From DASSBR01 sp035701285 (GTDB lineage Bacteria; Pseudomonadota; Gammaproteobacteria; Natronospirales; DASSBR01), in NCBI GenBank assembly GCA_035701285.1, contig DASSNT010000054.1:1-34386 (forward strand): DNA of 34,386 nucleotides, read 5' to 3'. The notes under the pieces are model-generated. The model saw only the letters and a list, made by a program, of their open reading frames with translations. It was not told the DNA's origin and did no database searches. Every line of letters starts with the position of its first letter. Position 1 is the first letter of the stretch. A program made the translations under genes and the position numbers. This document shows, one piece after another, positions 7,019-15,458 of the stretch.

Positions 7019-8130
7019 CACAAGCCCACGTTTGTCATCGTCGCCCCGACCACGGCGTCGAAGATCAGGATCAGCGACAGGCTGGTTACCACCGACAGCG
7101 TCGTGTTGCGGCTCAGGCTTTCGGTGTTGGCCTTGGCCGACAGACCGAAGTAGGTCGCGATCCACGAGATGATGAAGCCGAACACGACGCCCTTGCCCAG
7201 GCCGATCCAGAAATTCACGATCGGCACTTCCGTCGGCAGCCGGGCGAAGAACAGCTGCCAGTTGACGTCCAGAAACCAGTCGCCGGTGATGGCCGCGCCC
7301 GCCAGCCCCATGAAGTCGGTCCAGACGACCAGCAGCGGCACGCTGACCATCATGCCGACCACGCGCGGCAGCACCAGGCGCACGCTGGGCGAGGCGCCGA
7401 ACGCGCGCAAGGCGTTGAATTCCTCGGTGATATGCATCGCGCCGATGCCGGCGGTCATAGCCGAACCGGAGCGGCCGGCGAGGATGATCGCCGCGATCAC
7501 CGAGCCGAGTTCGCGCAGCACCGCGAGACCCATCAGTGAAATGATCATTTGCGGCGCACCGAATTTCTGCAGCGTGATGCCGATCTGGATCGCCATCACG
7601 ATGCCGATCATGAAGCCGACCAGCCCCAGCAACAGCATCGACGATGCGCCGCTGCGGTAGATCGTCGCGGAGACTTCCTTCCACGGCATCAGGCGCGGAT
7701 GGCGCACGACCCAGGCCGCGTCGACCATCAACTGCCCGATCAGCAACAGCAGTCCGCCGATGGTGCTGAGTACCGCCTTGACGCCGGCGGTGAAATGATC
7801 GGCCGCCTGCGCGAACCGGAAAGGGCGCGGCGCCGCCGGCGTTTCGGTCTCTTCCAGGCGCTCGAACCAGTGGCGCTGGGTATCGGTGCAATCCAACTGA
7901 TCGGGAAGTTCGCGGCCCCACAGCGTCCAGAGCAGCAGTGCGCCGCCGCTGTCGAACGCGCCGATATCGCAGAGGTTCCAGCTGTAGCGGCGCGGCGAGT
8001 CGAGCTTCTTGAGCTGGGCCTGCAGGCTTTTGCGGCGCCTGGCGCTGTACAGGAGGTTCCAGTCGCCGGAAAGCCGGACGCAATTGTCGCCCTCGATCTT
8101 CCACTGCGCCTGTGAGCCGGCTTTTGCCAT
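7018..8130 (-). CDS. mlaE: MlaE-family permease with N-terminal STAS-like domain
   Basis: A 370-residue protein. Residues 8-95 (VRLSGDWNLLYSARRRKSL, WNLCDIGAFDSGGALLLW) resemble a STAS domain as in MlaB. Residues from about 150 on are the MlaE permease, including VLRELGSVIAAIILAGRSGSAMTAGIGAMHITEEFNAL (about 204-240) and five or six membrane helices. Since no separate mlaB is seen here, the fused domain probably takes the MlaB role of controlling the ATPase. The ATG at 8130 has a purine-rich AAGGGA site; the open frame could extend 26 codons upstream. It is the first gene of the leftward mla operon. Confidence 0.9.
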   Translation of the reverse strand: MAKAGSQAQWKIEGDNCVRLSGDWNLLYSARRRKSLQAQLKKLDSPRRYSWNLCDIGAFDSGGALLLWTLWGRELPDQLDCTDTQRHWFERLEETETPAAPRPFRFAQAADHFTAGVKAVLSTIGGLLLLIGQLMVDAAWVVRHPRLMPWKEVSATIYRSGASSMLLLGLVGFMIGIVMAIQIGITLQKFGAPQMIISLMGLAVLRELGSVIAAIILAGRSGSAMTAGIGAMHITEEFNALRAFGASPSVRLVLPRVVGMMVSVPLLVVWTDFMGLAGAAITGDWFLDVNWQLFFARLPTEVPIVNFWIGLGKGVVFGFIISWIATYFGLSAKANTESLSRNTTLSVVTSLSLILIFDAVVGATMTNVGL

Positions 8131-8324
8131 AAGTCCCTTTCTTCGTGTTTCGCCCGCAAGTCCGTTTGCGGCCGGTTTCAGTATATCGGAGTGAACCCGC
8201 TCAAGCACGTAAGCAGTTTGTTTTTTCTGTTAAATCAAGTACGATGCCGACTGCTATAGGGGAACGGCAGCATCTGCCGCGGGCTGATAATCATTTGACA
8301 CTTATCGATCCGGCCTCCGTCGCC

Positions 8325-10028
8325 ATGTCGGCCGAGCGCGACCAGCCCGAGGGCAAGCTTGCGCGCCAGGCGGCCTATTTCCGCACCCTGTTTGAAAATC
8401 TCCCTGACGCCGTTGCCGTGCTCGATATGAACGGCCGGGTCCTCAATGCGAACCGCGGCTTTGAAATGCTGTTCGGCTATTCCCTCGTGGAACTGCGCGG
8501 CCGTAATATCGACTCCAGAGTGACGCCGGCTCACCTGCTCGAGGAGGCCAAAGCCCTGTCGAAGCGGGCACTGGGCGGCGAGACACTGCAAACCGAAACC
8601 ATGCGCCGCTGCAAGAACGGCGATTTCCTGCCGGTGCGGGTGCACGCGTTTCCGATTATGGTCCGCAAGCGTCAGGCCGGCGCCTACGTGATCTACACCG
8701 ATATCAGCGAAGCGCGCCGCGCGAATCAGCGCGCGCTGTGGCAGGCCACGCACGATGGCCTCACGGGGCTGATCAACCGCGCCGAGTTCGAACGCCGGCT
8801 GGCGGCACTGTTGCCGTGCCTGACCGACGGCGTCGAGCACTCGCTGCTGTACATCGACCTCGACGAGTTCAAGGTCGTCAACGATATCTGCGGCCACAGC
8901 GCCGGCGACGACCTGTTGCGCCAGCTGGCGGAAGAAATCTCGGCCGATATCGGCGCCGACGATGTGCTCGCGCGGCTCGGCGGCGACGAATTCGGCGTGC
9001 TGTTGCGCAACTGCGCCGTGAGCCGGGCCGAGCGGCTGGCACGCAAGCTGATCCGGGCCGTTGCCGGGTTCCGCTTCGTCTGCGACGGGCGGGGCTTCAC
9101 TGTCGGCGCCAGCATCGGCGTCGTCGGCATCGATTCCAGCTGCCGCAGGCTGCCCGATCTGTTCGCGGCCGCCGATGCCGCCTGCTATTCGGCCAAGGAA
9201 AAGGGCGGCAACCGGGTGCGGGTGTACCAGCGCGACGATGCCGACATTGCCCGCCGTTCCGAGCAGATGGGGTGGGTGTCGCGGCTCGCTGAAGCGCTCG
9301 AAGGCGATCGTTTTCTGCTGTATCACCAGGCGATCTCGTCGCTGCACGACGACGATGGTATGCGCTGGAATGAAATCCTGCTGCGCTTTCGCGCCGAAAA
9401 CGGCGACGTCGTCACGCCGGACCATTTCATTCCCGCCGCCGAACGCTACCATCTGATGCCGGCGCTCGACCGCTGGGTGGTGCGCAAGGTCTTCGGCGGC
9501 CTGCGGCGGGAACTGAATGCCCGCGGCGCCGGTATCCGGCAGGTTCTCGCCATCAACATCTCCGGCGAAACGGTCGGCGAACCCAGCTTCCGCCGCTTCG
9601 TGCGCGAGCAGCTGGAGCGCTTCCAGGTGCCGCCCACGATGATCTGCTTCGAAATCACCGAGACCGCGGCGATCGAGAACCTGGACCAGGCGACGGCTTT
9701 CATCGACGAGATGCGCGCGCTCGGCTGCTCGATTTCGCTGGATGACTTCGGCAGCGGCTTGTCGTCGTTCCCGTATCTGAAGACGCTGCATGTCGACTAT
9801 CTCAAGATCGACGGCGCGTTCGTGCGCGACATGGCTGACGACCCGATCGACTGCGCGATGGTCGAAACGATCAATCGCGTCGGCAAGATCATGGGCGTGA
9901 AGACAGTGGCCGAATATGTGGAAATGGGCGACGTACTCGGCAAGCTCAGGGAACTGGGCGTCGATTTCGCCCAGGGCTACGACATCCATGTGCCGGAACC
10001 GTGGCGCTGGGCGCCCGGCTTGACTTGA
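8325..10028 (+). CDS. PAS-GGDEF-EAL cyclic-di-GMP signalling protein
   Basis: A 567-residue soluble protein with no membrane segment. A PAS domain is at about 19-128, a GGDEF domain at 136-305 and an EAL domain at 318-560. The diguanylate cyclase motif is canonical (GGDEF, 219-223), but the inhibitory RxxD site is altered: Gly210 replaces Arg. In the EAL domain the motif is EIL (350-352) with DDFG at 473-476, Lys494 and Glu530 retained, so phosphodiesterase activity is possible. I chose 8325 because codons from 8244 to 8325 have low third-position GC; an in-frame ATG at 8244 is the alternative and neither has a good ribosome site. It is divergent from mlaE. Confidence 0.88.
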   Translation: MSAERDQPEGKLARQAAYFRTLFENLPDAVAVLDMNGRVLNANRGFEMLFGYSLVELRGRNIDSRVTPAHLLEEAKALSKRALGGETLQTETMRRCKNGDFLPVRVHAFPIMVRKRQAGAYVIYTDISEARRANQRALWQATHDGLTGLINRAEFERRLAALLPCLTDGVEHSLLYIDLDEFKVVNDICGHSAGDDLLRQLAEEISADIGADDVLARLGGDEFGVLLRNCAVSRAERLARKLIRAVAGFRFVCDGRGFTVGASIGVVGIDSSCRRLPDLFAAADAACYSAKEKGGNRVRVYQRDDADIARRSEQMGWVSRLAEALEGDRFLLYHQAISSLHDDDGMRWNEILLRFRAENGDVVTPDHFIPAAERYHLMPALDRWVVRKVFGGLRRELNARGAGIRQVLAINISGETVGEPSFRRFVREQLERFQVPPTMICFEITETAAIENLDQATAFIDEMRALGCSISLDDFGSGLSSFPYLKTLHVDYLKIDGAFVRDMADDPIDCAMVETINRVGKIMGVKTVAEYVEMGDVLGKLRELGVDFAQGYDIHVPEPWRWAPGLT

Positions 10029-10055
10029 GGCGCAGCGCCCGCAAAGAATAGCCGG

Positions 10056-11768
10056 ATGATACGCGCGATCGGTCTCCTCCTGCTGGTCGCCTTGCTGGCA
10101 GGCTGTATTGCCAACAGCAGCTCTTCCGGTAGCGACGACAACGATAATCCTCCGCCGGCGCAGGGCATCCAAATTGCGCCGGCCGAAGCGACCGTCGCCG
10201 CCGGGGCGACGCAGCAATTCACCGCCACCGCCGACGATGGCAGCGATGTCACCTGGCAGGTCAATGGCGTGCCCGGCGGCAATGGCGAACTCGGCACCAT
10301 CTCGGCTGCAGGTCTTTACACCGCGCCGCCGCTTCCGCCGCCCGGCGGCAGCGTCACCATCAAGGCGATTTCCAGGGCTGACACCTCGCTGACCGGCCGC
10401 GCGTCGGCCCGGATCCGCTATTCCAACGCGTCATTGCATGGCGCCTACGTCTTTTCCTGGCGCGGCACGGTCGCCGGCGGTCCGTTCGGCGCGATCGGCC
10501 GGTTCGAGGCGGATGGCGACGGCGGCATTGACGCCGGGAACGAGGACGCCAATCTGCCGGACGGCGTCGTGCTGAACGTGCCATTCAACGGCAGCTACGA
10601 AATCGATGCCGACGGGACCGGTCAGGCCGTGTTCGTCAGCTCGCGCAGCAGCGTCGAGCTTCGCTTCGTCATCGGAGCCGGCGGGCGCGCCGAGGTCATT
10701 CGCGTCGACGCCGGCGCGGCGGCTGCGGGCGCAATCGTGCCGCAGACGGATGCGTCTCTTCAAACGATCGCCGGCGATTACGTGTTTCGGCTGGACGGGA
10801 CGGGAGAGACCGGGGTGCGGGCGGGCGTCGTCGGCCGCTTTACCGCTGACGACGACGGCGCCGTTGGCGCGGGCATCGAAGACCGCAACACGGGCGGTGC
10901 GGTGGCGCGGGCCGTCGAGTTTACGGGCGCGTACGATCTTGGCGACGACGGCCACGGCAGCCTGACCCTCACCAGCGCGCTCGGCGTGAGTCACTACGCG
11001 TTTTATGCCGTTTCGGCCGAGGAAATGTACCTGCTCCGGATTGACCGGGCGAACCCGCTCACCGGCAGCGCGCTGGCGCAAGCCGATGCCGACTTCGCCG
11101 ATGGCGATTTGAGCGGCGACTACGTGTTTTACCTGCTCGGCGACGACGGCCTGAATACCATCGCCACCGCGGGTTTGTTCAATGCCGGGGGAGACGGCAA
11201 TATCGGCGACGCCATCTTCGACCGCAACGACCGCGGCACCGTGCAGCAGGAGAACGCCTTTACCGGTGTCTACGCAATCGACGACAGCGGGCGCGGCGCG
11301 GCGACGTTCTTTTCGTCCGGCGGGCGCACCGAGCTGGCGTTCTACATGCAATCGGCCGATCACGCCGTTGTGCTGGAAGCCGACTCCGCCGCCGTGCGCA
11401 GCGGCGAATTCATCGGCCAGCCGGGCGACGATTTCACAACCGCGGCGCTGGACGGCGCGTTCACGCTCGCCAGCGCGGGCGTCGAGAATCCGCTCGTCGG
11501 CCGGCTGGTATTCAATGGCGACGGCGACATTGACGACGGCGTCGAAGTGGAGAGCGCTGCCGGCGGGACTCCGCAGGCGATCGCGCTCGACGGCAGCTAT
11601 ACAATGGAGGCCGCCGGCCGCGGCGCGCTGACGCTGCTGACCGAAGGCGGCGGCCAACAGGATTACATCATCTACGTCATCGACCCGACCCGTGTGCTGC
11701 TGCTGGGCGGTGGCCCGGGCGCGATTCCGCTCGCCTGGCTGCGCCAGCAGTGGCCGCCGGCAGAATAG
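10056..11768 (+). CDS. Hypothetical lipoprotein with Ig-like domain and four tandem repeats
   Basis: A 570-residue secreted lipoprotein: MIRAIGLLLLVALLAGC has a lipobox with Cys17, then a Ser/Asp-rich linker. Residues 36-120 (IQIAPAEATVAAGATQQFTA...VTWQVNG) look like a bacterial Ig-like domain. Four repeats of about 105 residues follow at roughly 127-230, 237-345, 352-455 and 464-560. Each starts with (L/I)xGxYVF, continues with a GRF-x-A-DGDG-x-I stretch, then F-x-G-x-Y and G-x-G-x-x-T. The role is unknown; the Asp/Gly-rich turns suggest a cell-surface beta protein, perhaps calcium binding. It lies 27 bp after the c-di-GMP gene, possibly cotranscribed. Confidence 0.7.
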   Translation: MIRAIGLLLLVALLAGCIANSSSSGSDDNDNPPPAQGIQIAPAEATVAAGATQQFTATADDGSDVTWQVNGVPGGNGELGTISAAGLYTAPPLPPPGGSVTIKAISRADTSLTGRASARIRYSNASLHGAYVFSWRGTVAGGPFGAIGRFEADGDGGIDAGNEDANLPDGVVLNVPFNGSYEIDADGTGQAVFVSSRSSVELRFVIGAGGRAEVIRVDAGAAAAGAIVPQTDASLQTIAGDYVFRLDGTGETGVRAGVVGRFTADDDGAVGAGIEDRNTGGAVARAVEFTGAYDLGDDGHGSLTLTSALGVSHYAFYAVSAEEMYLLRIDRANPLTGSALAQADADFADGDLSGDYVFYLLGDDGLNTIATAGLFNAGGDGNIGDAIFDRNDRGTVQQENAFTGVYAIDDSGRGAATFFSSGGRTELAFYMQSADHAVVLEADSAAVRSGEFIGQPGDDFTTAALDGAFTLASAGVENPLVGRLVFNGDGDIDDGVEVESAAGGTPQAIALDGSYTMEAAGRGALTLLTEGGGQQDYIIYVIDPTRVLLLGGGPGAIPLAWLRQQWPPAE

Positions 11769-11793
11769 TAGTTCAACAACAAGGGGCGTTGCA

Positions 11794-11991
11794 GTGGCAG
11801 AACGACGCGTTGCGACCAAGGCGGCCTGGTACCTCGGGCTGCTGATCATCTTCGCCGGAGCCATGTGGGTGCCGTTCTATAACCGGCTCGAGCCGCGGTT
11901 GTTCGGCGTTCCGTTTTTCTACTGGTTTCAGTTCAGCTGGATTATCGTGACCGCGATCGCGACGGCATTGGCCTACAAAGCCCGGCTGTAA
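11794..11991 (+). CDS. DUF3311 small membrane protein
   Basis: A 65-residue protein starting at a GTG at 11794 with an AAGGGG site about eight bases before it. Two membrane segments are visible (about 12-28 and 43-62), separated by PFYNRLEPRLFGVPFFYWFQF, the hallmark of DUF3311. Members are typically encoded next to sodium:solute symporters and are thought to be small partner subunits. The symporter gene follows after 16 bp, as expected. The function of the family is not established. Confidence 0.85.
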   Translation: MAERRVATKAAWYLGLLIIFAGAMWVPFYNRLEPRLFGVPFFYWFQFSWIIVTAIATALAYKARL

Positions 11992-12007
11992 AAAGGGGGA
12001 GGCTGTC

Positions 12008-13564
12008 ATGAACTGGCAGGCATTAAGCGTCTTCATCGTCCTGTTCGCGTTCGTCACCGTGCTCGGCTTTTATGCCGCGCGCTGGCGGCGCGGCGACCTG
12101 AACTCGATTGACGAGTGGGGCCTCGGCGGACGCCGCTTCGGCACCGTTGTCACCTGGTTTCTGTTGGGCGGCGACCTGTACACGGCCTACACGTTCATCG
12201 CGGTGCCGGCGCTGGTATTCGGCCGCGGTGCAATCGGCTTTTTCGCCGTGCCGTACACGCTGCTGGTGTTCCCGTTCGTGTTCATCGTGTTTCCACGGCT
12301 GTGGTCGGTCGCGCGCCGCCACGGCTACGTGACCGCCGCCGATTTCGTGCGCGGGCGTTTCGACAGCCGCCTGCTCGGCCTGCTGATCGCGATTACCGGC
12401 ATCCTCGCGACGCTGCCGTACATCGCGCTGCAGCTCGTCGGCATCCAGGTCGTGATTGCGGCGATGGGGTTCGACGGCACCGGCCTCGTCGGCGACCTGC
12501 CGTTGATCATCGCGTTTTTGATTCTCGCCGCCTACACCTATACCAGCGGCTTGCGCGCTCCGGCGATGATCGCGATCGTCAAGGACTTGCTGATTTACCT
12601 TACCGTCATCGTCGCGGTCATCGTGATCCCGATGCACCTGGGCGGCTACGGTGCAATCTTCGACGCGATTCCAACCGACAAGCTGCTGCTCGCACCGCCG
12701 GGAGGCGACAGCTTTGGCGCCTACACGGCCTACGCCACCCTCGCCTTCGGCTCGGCGCTGGCGCTGTTCCTGTACCCGCACTCGGTCACCGGCCTGTTGA
12801 GCGCCAGCAGCCGCAAAGCGATCAAGCGCAACATGGCACTGCTCCCTGCCTATTCGCTGGTGCTGGCGCTGATCGCGCTGCTTGGCTACATGGCGTTCGC
12901 ATCGGGCGTACAGCACATGCCCGAGTACGCGCCGTACTTTGACCGCTACGGGCCGAACTTCGCGGTGCCGGCGCTGTTTCTCCACGAATTGCCCGACTGG
13001 TTCGCCGGCCTCGGCTTTGCAGCCATCGCGATCGGTGCGCTGGTCCCGGCAGCGATCATGTCGATCGCGGCGGCGAACCTGTTCACCCGCAACATTTACC
13101 GCGAGTACCTGCGGCCCGACTGCAGCGACAGGCACGAAGCCGGCACGGCCAAGTTCGTCTCGCTGCTGGTCAAGGTCGGCGCGCTGGCGTTCATCGTGTT
13201 TCTGCCGAGCGAATACGCGATCCAGTTGCAGTTGCTCGGCGGAATCTGGATCATTCAGACCCTGCCGGCGATCGTGCTGGGCCTGTACACGCGGTGGCTG
13301 CACCGCTGGGCGCTCGTCGGCGGCTGGCTCGCCGGCATGGTGGCCGGCACCGGCATGGCGGCGGCACAACATTTTTCGAGTTCGATTTATCCGCTGGAAG
13401 TTGGCGGCTTTACCGTCGCCGGCTACGCCGCGCTCTACTCGCTGGCCATGAACCTGGCGGTCAGCGTGGTGCTTACGTTCGCATTCAGATTTGTTGGCGC
13501 CCACCACGGCGCCGACGCAACGGCTTCGGAGGATTACGATGAGGATATACCCCGTTTGGCTTAA
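12008..13564 (+). CDS. Sodium:solute symporter (SSS family, MctP-like)
   Basis: A 518-residue polytopic protein with about 13 membrane helices. It carries SSS motifs such as EWGLGGRRFGTVVTWFLLGG (about 36-55) and TAADFVRGRFDSR (near 111-123). The N-terminus closely resembles MctP-type monocarboxylate permeases that work with a DUF3311 partner, so lactate, pyruvate or related monocarboxylates or amino acids are possible substrates. GGGGGAGG precedes the ATG. It is preceded by its DUF3311 partner and overlaps the amidohydrolase by 26 bp, which argues for one operon. The substrate is an inference. Confidence 0.88.
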   Translation: MNWQALSVFIVLFAFVTVLGFYAARWRRGDLNSIDEWGLGGRRFGTVVTWFLLGGDLYTAYTFIAVPALVFGRGAIGFFAVPYTLLVFPFVFIVFPRLWSVARRHGYVTAADFVRGRFDSRLLGLLIAITGILATLPYIALQLVGIQVVIAAMGFDGTGLVGDLPLIIAFLILAAYTYTSGLRAPAMIAIVKDLLIYLTVIVAVIVIPMHLGGYGAIFDAIPTDKLLLAPPGGDSFGAYTAYATLAFGSALALFLYPHSVTGLLSASSRKAIKRNMALLPAYSLVLALIALLGYMAFASGVQHMPEYAPYFDRYGPNFAVPALFLHELPDWFAGLGFAAIAIGALVPAAIMSIAAANLFTRNIYREYLRPDCSDRHEAGTAKFVSLLVKVGALAFIVFLPSEYAIQLQLLGGIWIIQTLPAIVLGLYTRWLHRWALVGGWLAGMVAGTGMAAAQHFSSSIYPLEVGGFTVAGYAALYSLAMNLAVSVVLTFAFRFVGAHHGADATASEDYDEDIPRLA

Positions 13565-15296
13565 GGCCAGCTTGTTGGCGGCGGCGGTGGTGGCGTGGCT
13601 GCCGGCGCAGGCCGCGGCGCAAAAGGCCGATCTGGTGCTGCATCACGGCAAGGTCGTGACGGTCTGGTCGGAACAGCCGGAAGCCGAAGCCATCGCGGTG
13701 GCGGATCACAAGGTGCTCGCGATCGGCAGCGACGACGAGATCGACGGCTACATCGGCGACGACACGCGCGTCATTGATCTTGACGGCCGGCTGGCGATCC
13801 CGGGCTTCATCGAAGGCCACGGCCACTTCATGGAACTCGGCCGGTCCAAAATGGAGCTGGACCTGACGAAGGCCGACACCTGGTCCGATATCGTCGCGCT
13901 GGTGGCGGACGCGGCCGAACAGGCCAAACCCGGCCAGTGGATCGTCGGGCGCGGCTGGCACCAGGAGAAATGGGCGCATCCGCCCGAGCCGAACATCGAA
14001 GGTCTGCCGCTGGGCAACAAGTTGAACGCGGTGTCGCCGCACAACCCGGTGGTGCTGATTCACGCCAGCGGGCACGCCGTGTTTGCCAACGCAAAGGCGC
14101 TCGAGACCGCCGGCGTTGGCGAGAACACGCCGGATCCGAAGGGCGGCGAGATCGTTCGCAAGGCCGATGGCACGCCGATCGGCATGCTGCGCGATAACGC
14201 CCAGGAGCCGGTGCTGGCTGCGCTGGCCGCATACCGCGCTAAGCGCACCCCGGCCGAGATCGAGGCGGATGCACGCAAGGCCGTGCAGCTCGCCGGCGAG
14301 GACGCGCTGTCGAAAGGTATCACTACGTTCGTAGACCAGGGCGAGTCGTTCGAGGTCATCGACTTTTACAAGCAGCTCGCCCACGAGGGCAAGCTGCCGC
14401 TGCGCCTGTACGCAATGATCGACAGCGAAACCAACGCGTCGCTGGCAAAGCATTTGGCCGACTACCGGATGATCGACTACGGCGAGCACGGCTTCCTGAC
14501 CGTGCGCGCGATTGGCGAAGTCCTCTCCGACGGCGCGCTCGGCACGCACAGCGCGTGGTTCCTGAAACCGTACAACGACCTGCCGATGAGCACCGGCATC
14601 AACGTCACGCCGATCAAAAGCATCCAGCGCACCGCGGAAATCGCAATCAAGAACGGCTTCCAGCTGGCGGTGCACGCGATCGGCGACCGCGCCAACCGCG
14701 AAGTGCTGAACGTCTATGAGCAGGTGTTCAAGGCGCATCCTGACAAGACTGACCTGCGCTGGCGCATCGAACACGCGCAGCATCTGAACCCGGCCGACAT
14801 CCCGCGTTTCGGGCAGATGCACGTCATCGCCTCGATGCAGGCCATCCACGCCTGTTCGGACGGCCCTTATGTCGTCGAGCGCATCGGCAAGCAGCGGGCG
14901 AAGCAGGGCGCCTACGCCTGGCAGTCGCTCATCAAGACCGGCGCGATGATCAACAACGGCACCGATGTGCCGGTCGAGGACGAAGACCCGATCCCGAACT
15001 TCAAATGCGCCGTTACCCGCCAGTTGAAAGACGGCTCGTACTTCTTCCCGAAGCAGGCGATGAGCCGCATGCAGGCGCTCAAGTCGTACACGCTGTGGAA
15101 TGCGTACGGCATCTTCAAGGCGAAAGACATCGGGTCGCTGGCTCCCGGCAAGCGGGCCGATATCGTCGTGCTGTCGAAGGACATCATGACCGTGCCGGAC
15201 GACAAGATTCTCGACGCCAAAGTCGAGTACACCATCCTGAATGGCAAGGTTGTATACGAGCGCGATTCTTCCCCCTCTCCCGCCGGGAAAGAGTAA
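13539..15296 (+). CDS. Exported YtcJ-like metal-dependent amidohydrolase
   Basis: A 585-residue protein with signal peptide (MRIYPVWLKASLLAAAVVAW..., cleavage near residue 27). It follows the amidohydrolase_3 pattern: GHGHF with His94 and His96, HAIGD with His379, EHAQH with His412, and Asp476 in NGTDVPVEDEDP. At the site where relatives have VK-x-x-x-DGxLG, this protein has VRAIGEVLSDGALG, so the usual bridging Lys may be Arg323. The start at 13539 has GGAGG six bases upstream; it overlaps the symporter gene. The last eight residues are encoded by a palindromic repeat. The substrate is unknown, possibly an amide or N-acyl compound imported by the symporter once cleaved. Confidence 0.85.
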   Translation: MRIYPVWLKASLLAAAVVAWLPAQAAAQKADLVLHHGKVVTVWSEQPEAEAIAVADHKVLAIGSDDEIDGYIGDDTRVIDLDGRLAIPGFIEGHGHFMELGRSKMELDLTKADTWSDIVALVADAAEQAKPGQWIVGRGWHQEKWAHPPEPNIEGLPLGNKLNAVSPHNPVVLIHASGHAVFANAKALETAGVGENTPDPKGGEIVRKADGTPIGMLRDNAQEPVLAALAAYRAKRTPAEIEADARKAVQLAGEDALSKGITTFVDQGESFEVIDFYKQLAHEGKLPLRLYAMIDSETNASLAKHLADYRMIDYGEHGFLTVRAIGEVLSDGALGTHSAWFLKPYNDLPMSTGINVTPIKSIQRTAEIAIKNGFQLAVHAIGDRANREVLNVYEQVFKAHPDKTDLRWRIEHAQHLNPADIPRFGQMHVIASMQAIHACSDGPYVVERIGKQRAKQGAYAWQSLIKTGAMINNGTDVPVEDEDPIPNFKCAVTRQLKDGSYFFPKQAMSRMQALKSYTLWNAYGIFKAKDIGSLAPGKRADIVVLSKDIMTVPDDKILDAKVEYTILNGKVVYERDSSPSPAGKE

Positions 15297-15376
15297 GGGT
15301 GGAGGGTGCTGATCGACTCTCCCTCATCCCGGCCTTCTCCCCCTGCTTTCGCAGGGGCAGGCTCTGGAGAGAAGGA
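15271..15376. repeat. Palindromic intergenic element (REP-like), copy 2
   Basis: The same family as 2436-2516: an imperfect CTCTCCC/GGGAAAGAG arm, then GGGTGGAGGG with CTCCCTCATCC, then CCTTCTCC (15333-15340) with GGAGAGAAGG (15366-15375). It carries an additional perfect CCCTGC/GCAGGG hairpin (15341-15346 with 15351-15356) not seen in copy 1. The element starts inside the amidohydrolase gene and supplies its stop codon (TAA at 15294). Confidence 0.7.
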
Positions 15377-15431
15377 GTAAGAGGTTGACCGCCAGGTCTT
15401 CCTGAACTGACCGGAGATCAAGGAGGATCTC

Positions 15432-15458
15432 ATGGCCTTCCCCGTGGCGCTTGAATGA
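15432..15458 (+). CDS. 8-codon upstream ORF overlapping the MFS start
   Basis: ATG at 15432, five bases after AGGAGG (15421-15426), reads MAFPVALE and stops with TGA at 15456-15458. The stop overlaps the ATG of the MFS gene (ATGA). The MFS frame itself has a stop directly before its ATG and no ribosome site of its own, so the mini-ORF seems to bring ribosomes to it by translational coupling. It may instead be the remnant of an original start displaced by a one- or two-base change. Too short for family recognition. Confidence 0.5.
   Translation: MAFPVALE

Noticed and set aside
8295..8300. Perfect TTGACA hexamer near the start of the PAS-GGDEF-EAL gene
   Set aside because: No -10 box at a suitable distance; probably chance.
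8235..10217. 660-codon open frame on the minus strand
   Set aside because: It lies antisense to the PAS-GGDEF-EAL gene and has an Arg/His/Gln-rich composition with no family pattern; an effect of high GC at third positions.
12023..13507. 494-codon open frame on the minus strand
   Set aside because: Antisense to the symporter gene; highly polar and without family match.
15271..15376. Repeats considered as a CRISPR array
   Set aside because: Only palindromic elements without regularly spaced direct repeats or spacers, and no cas genes.
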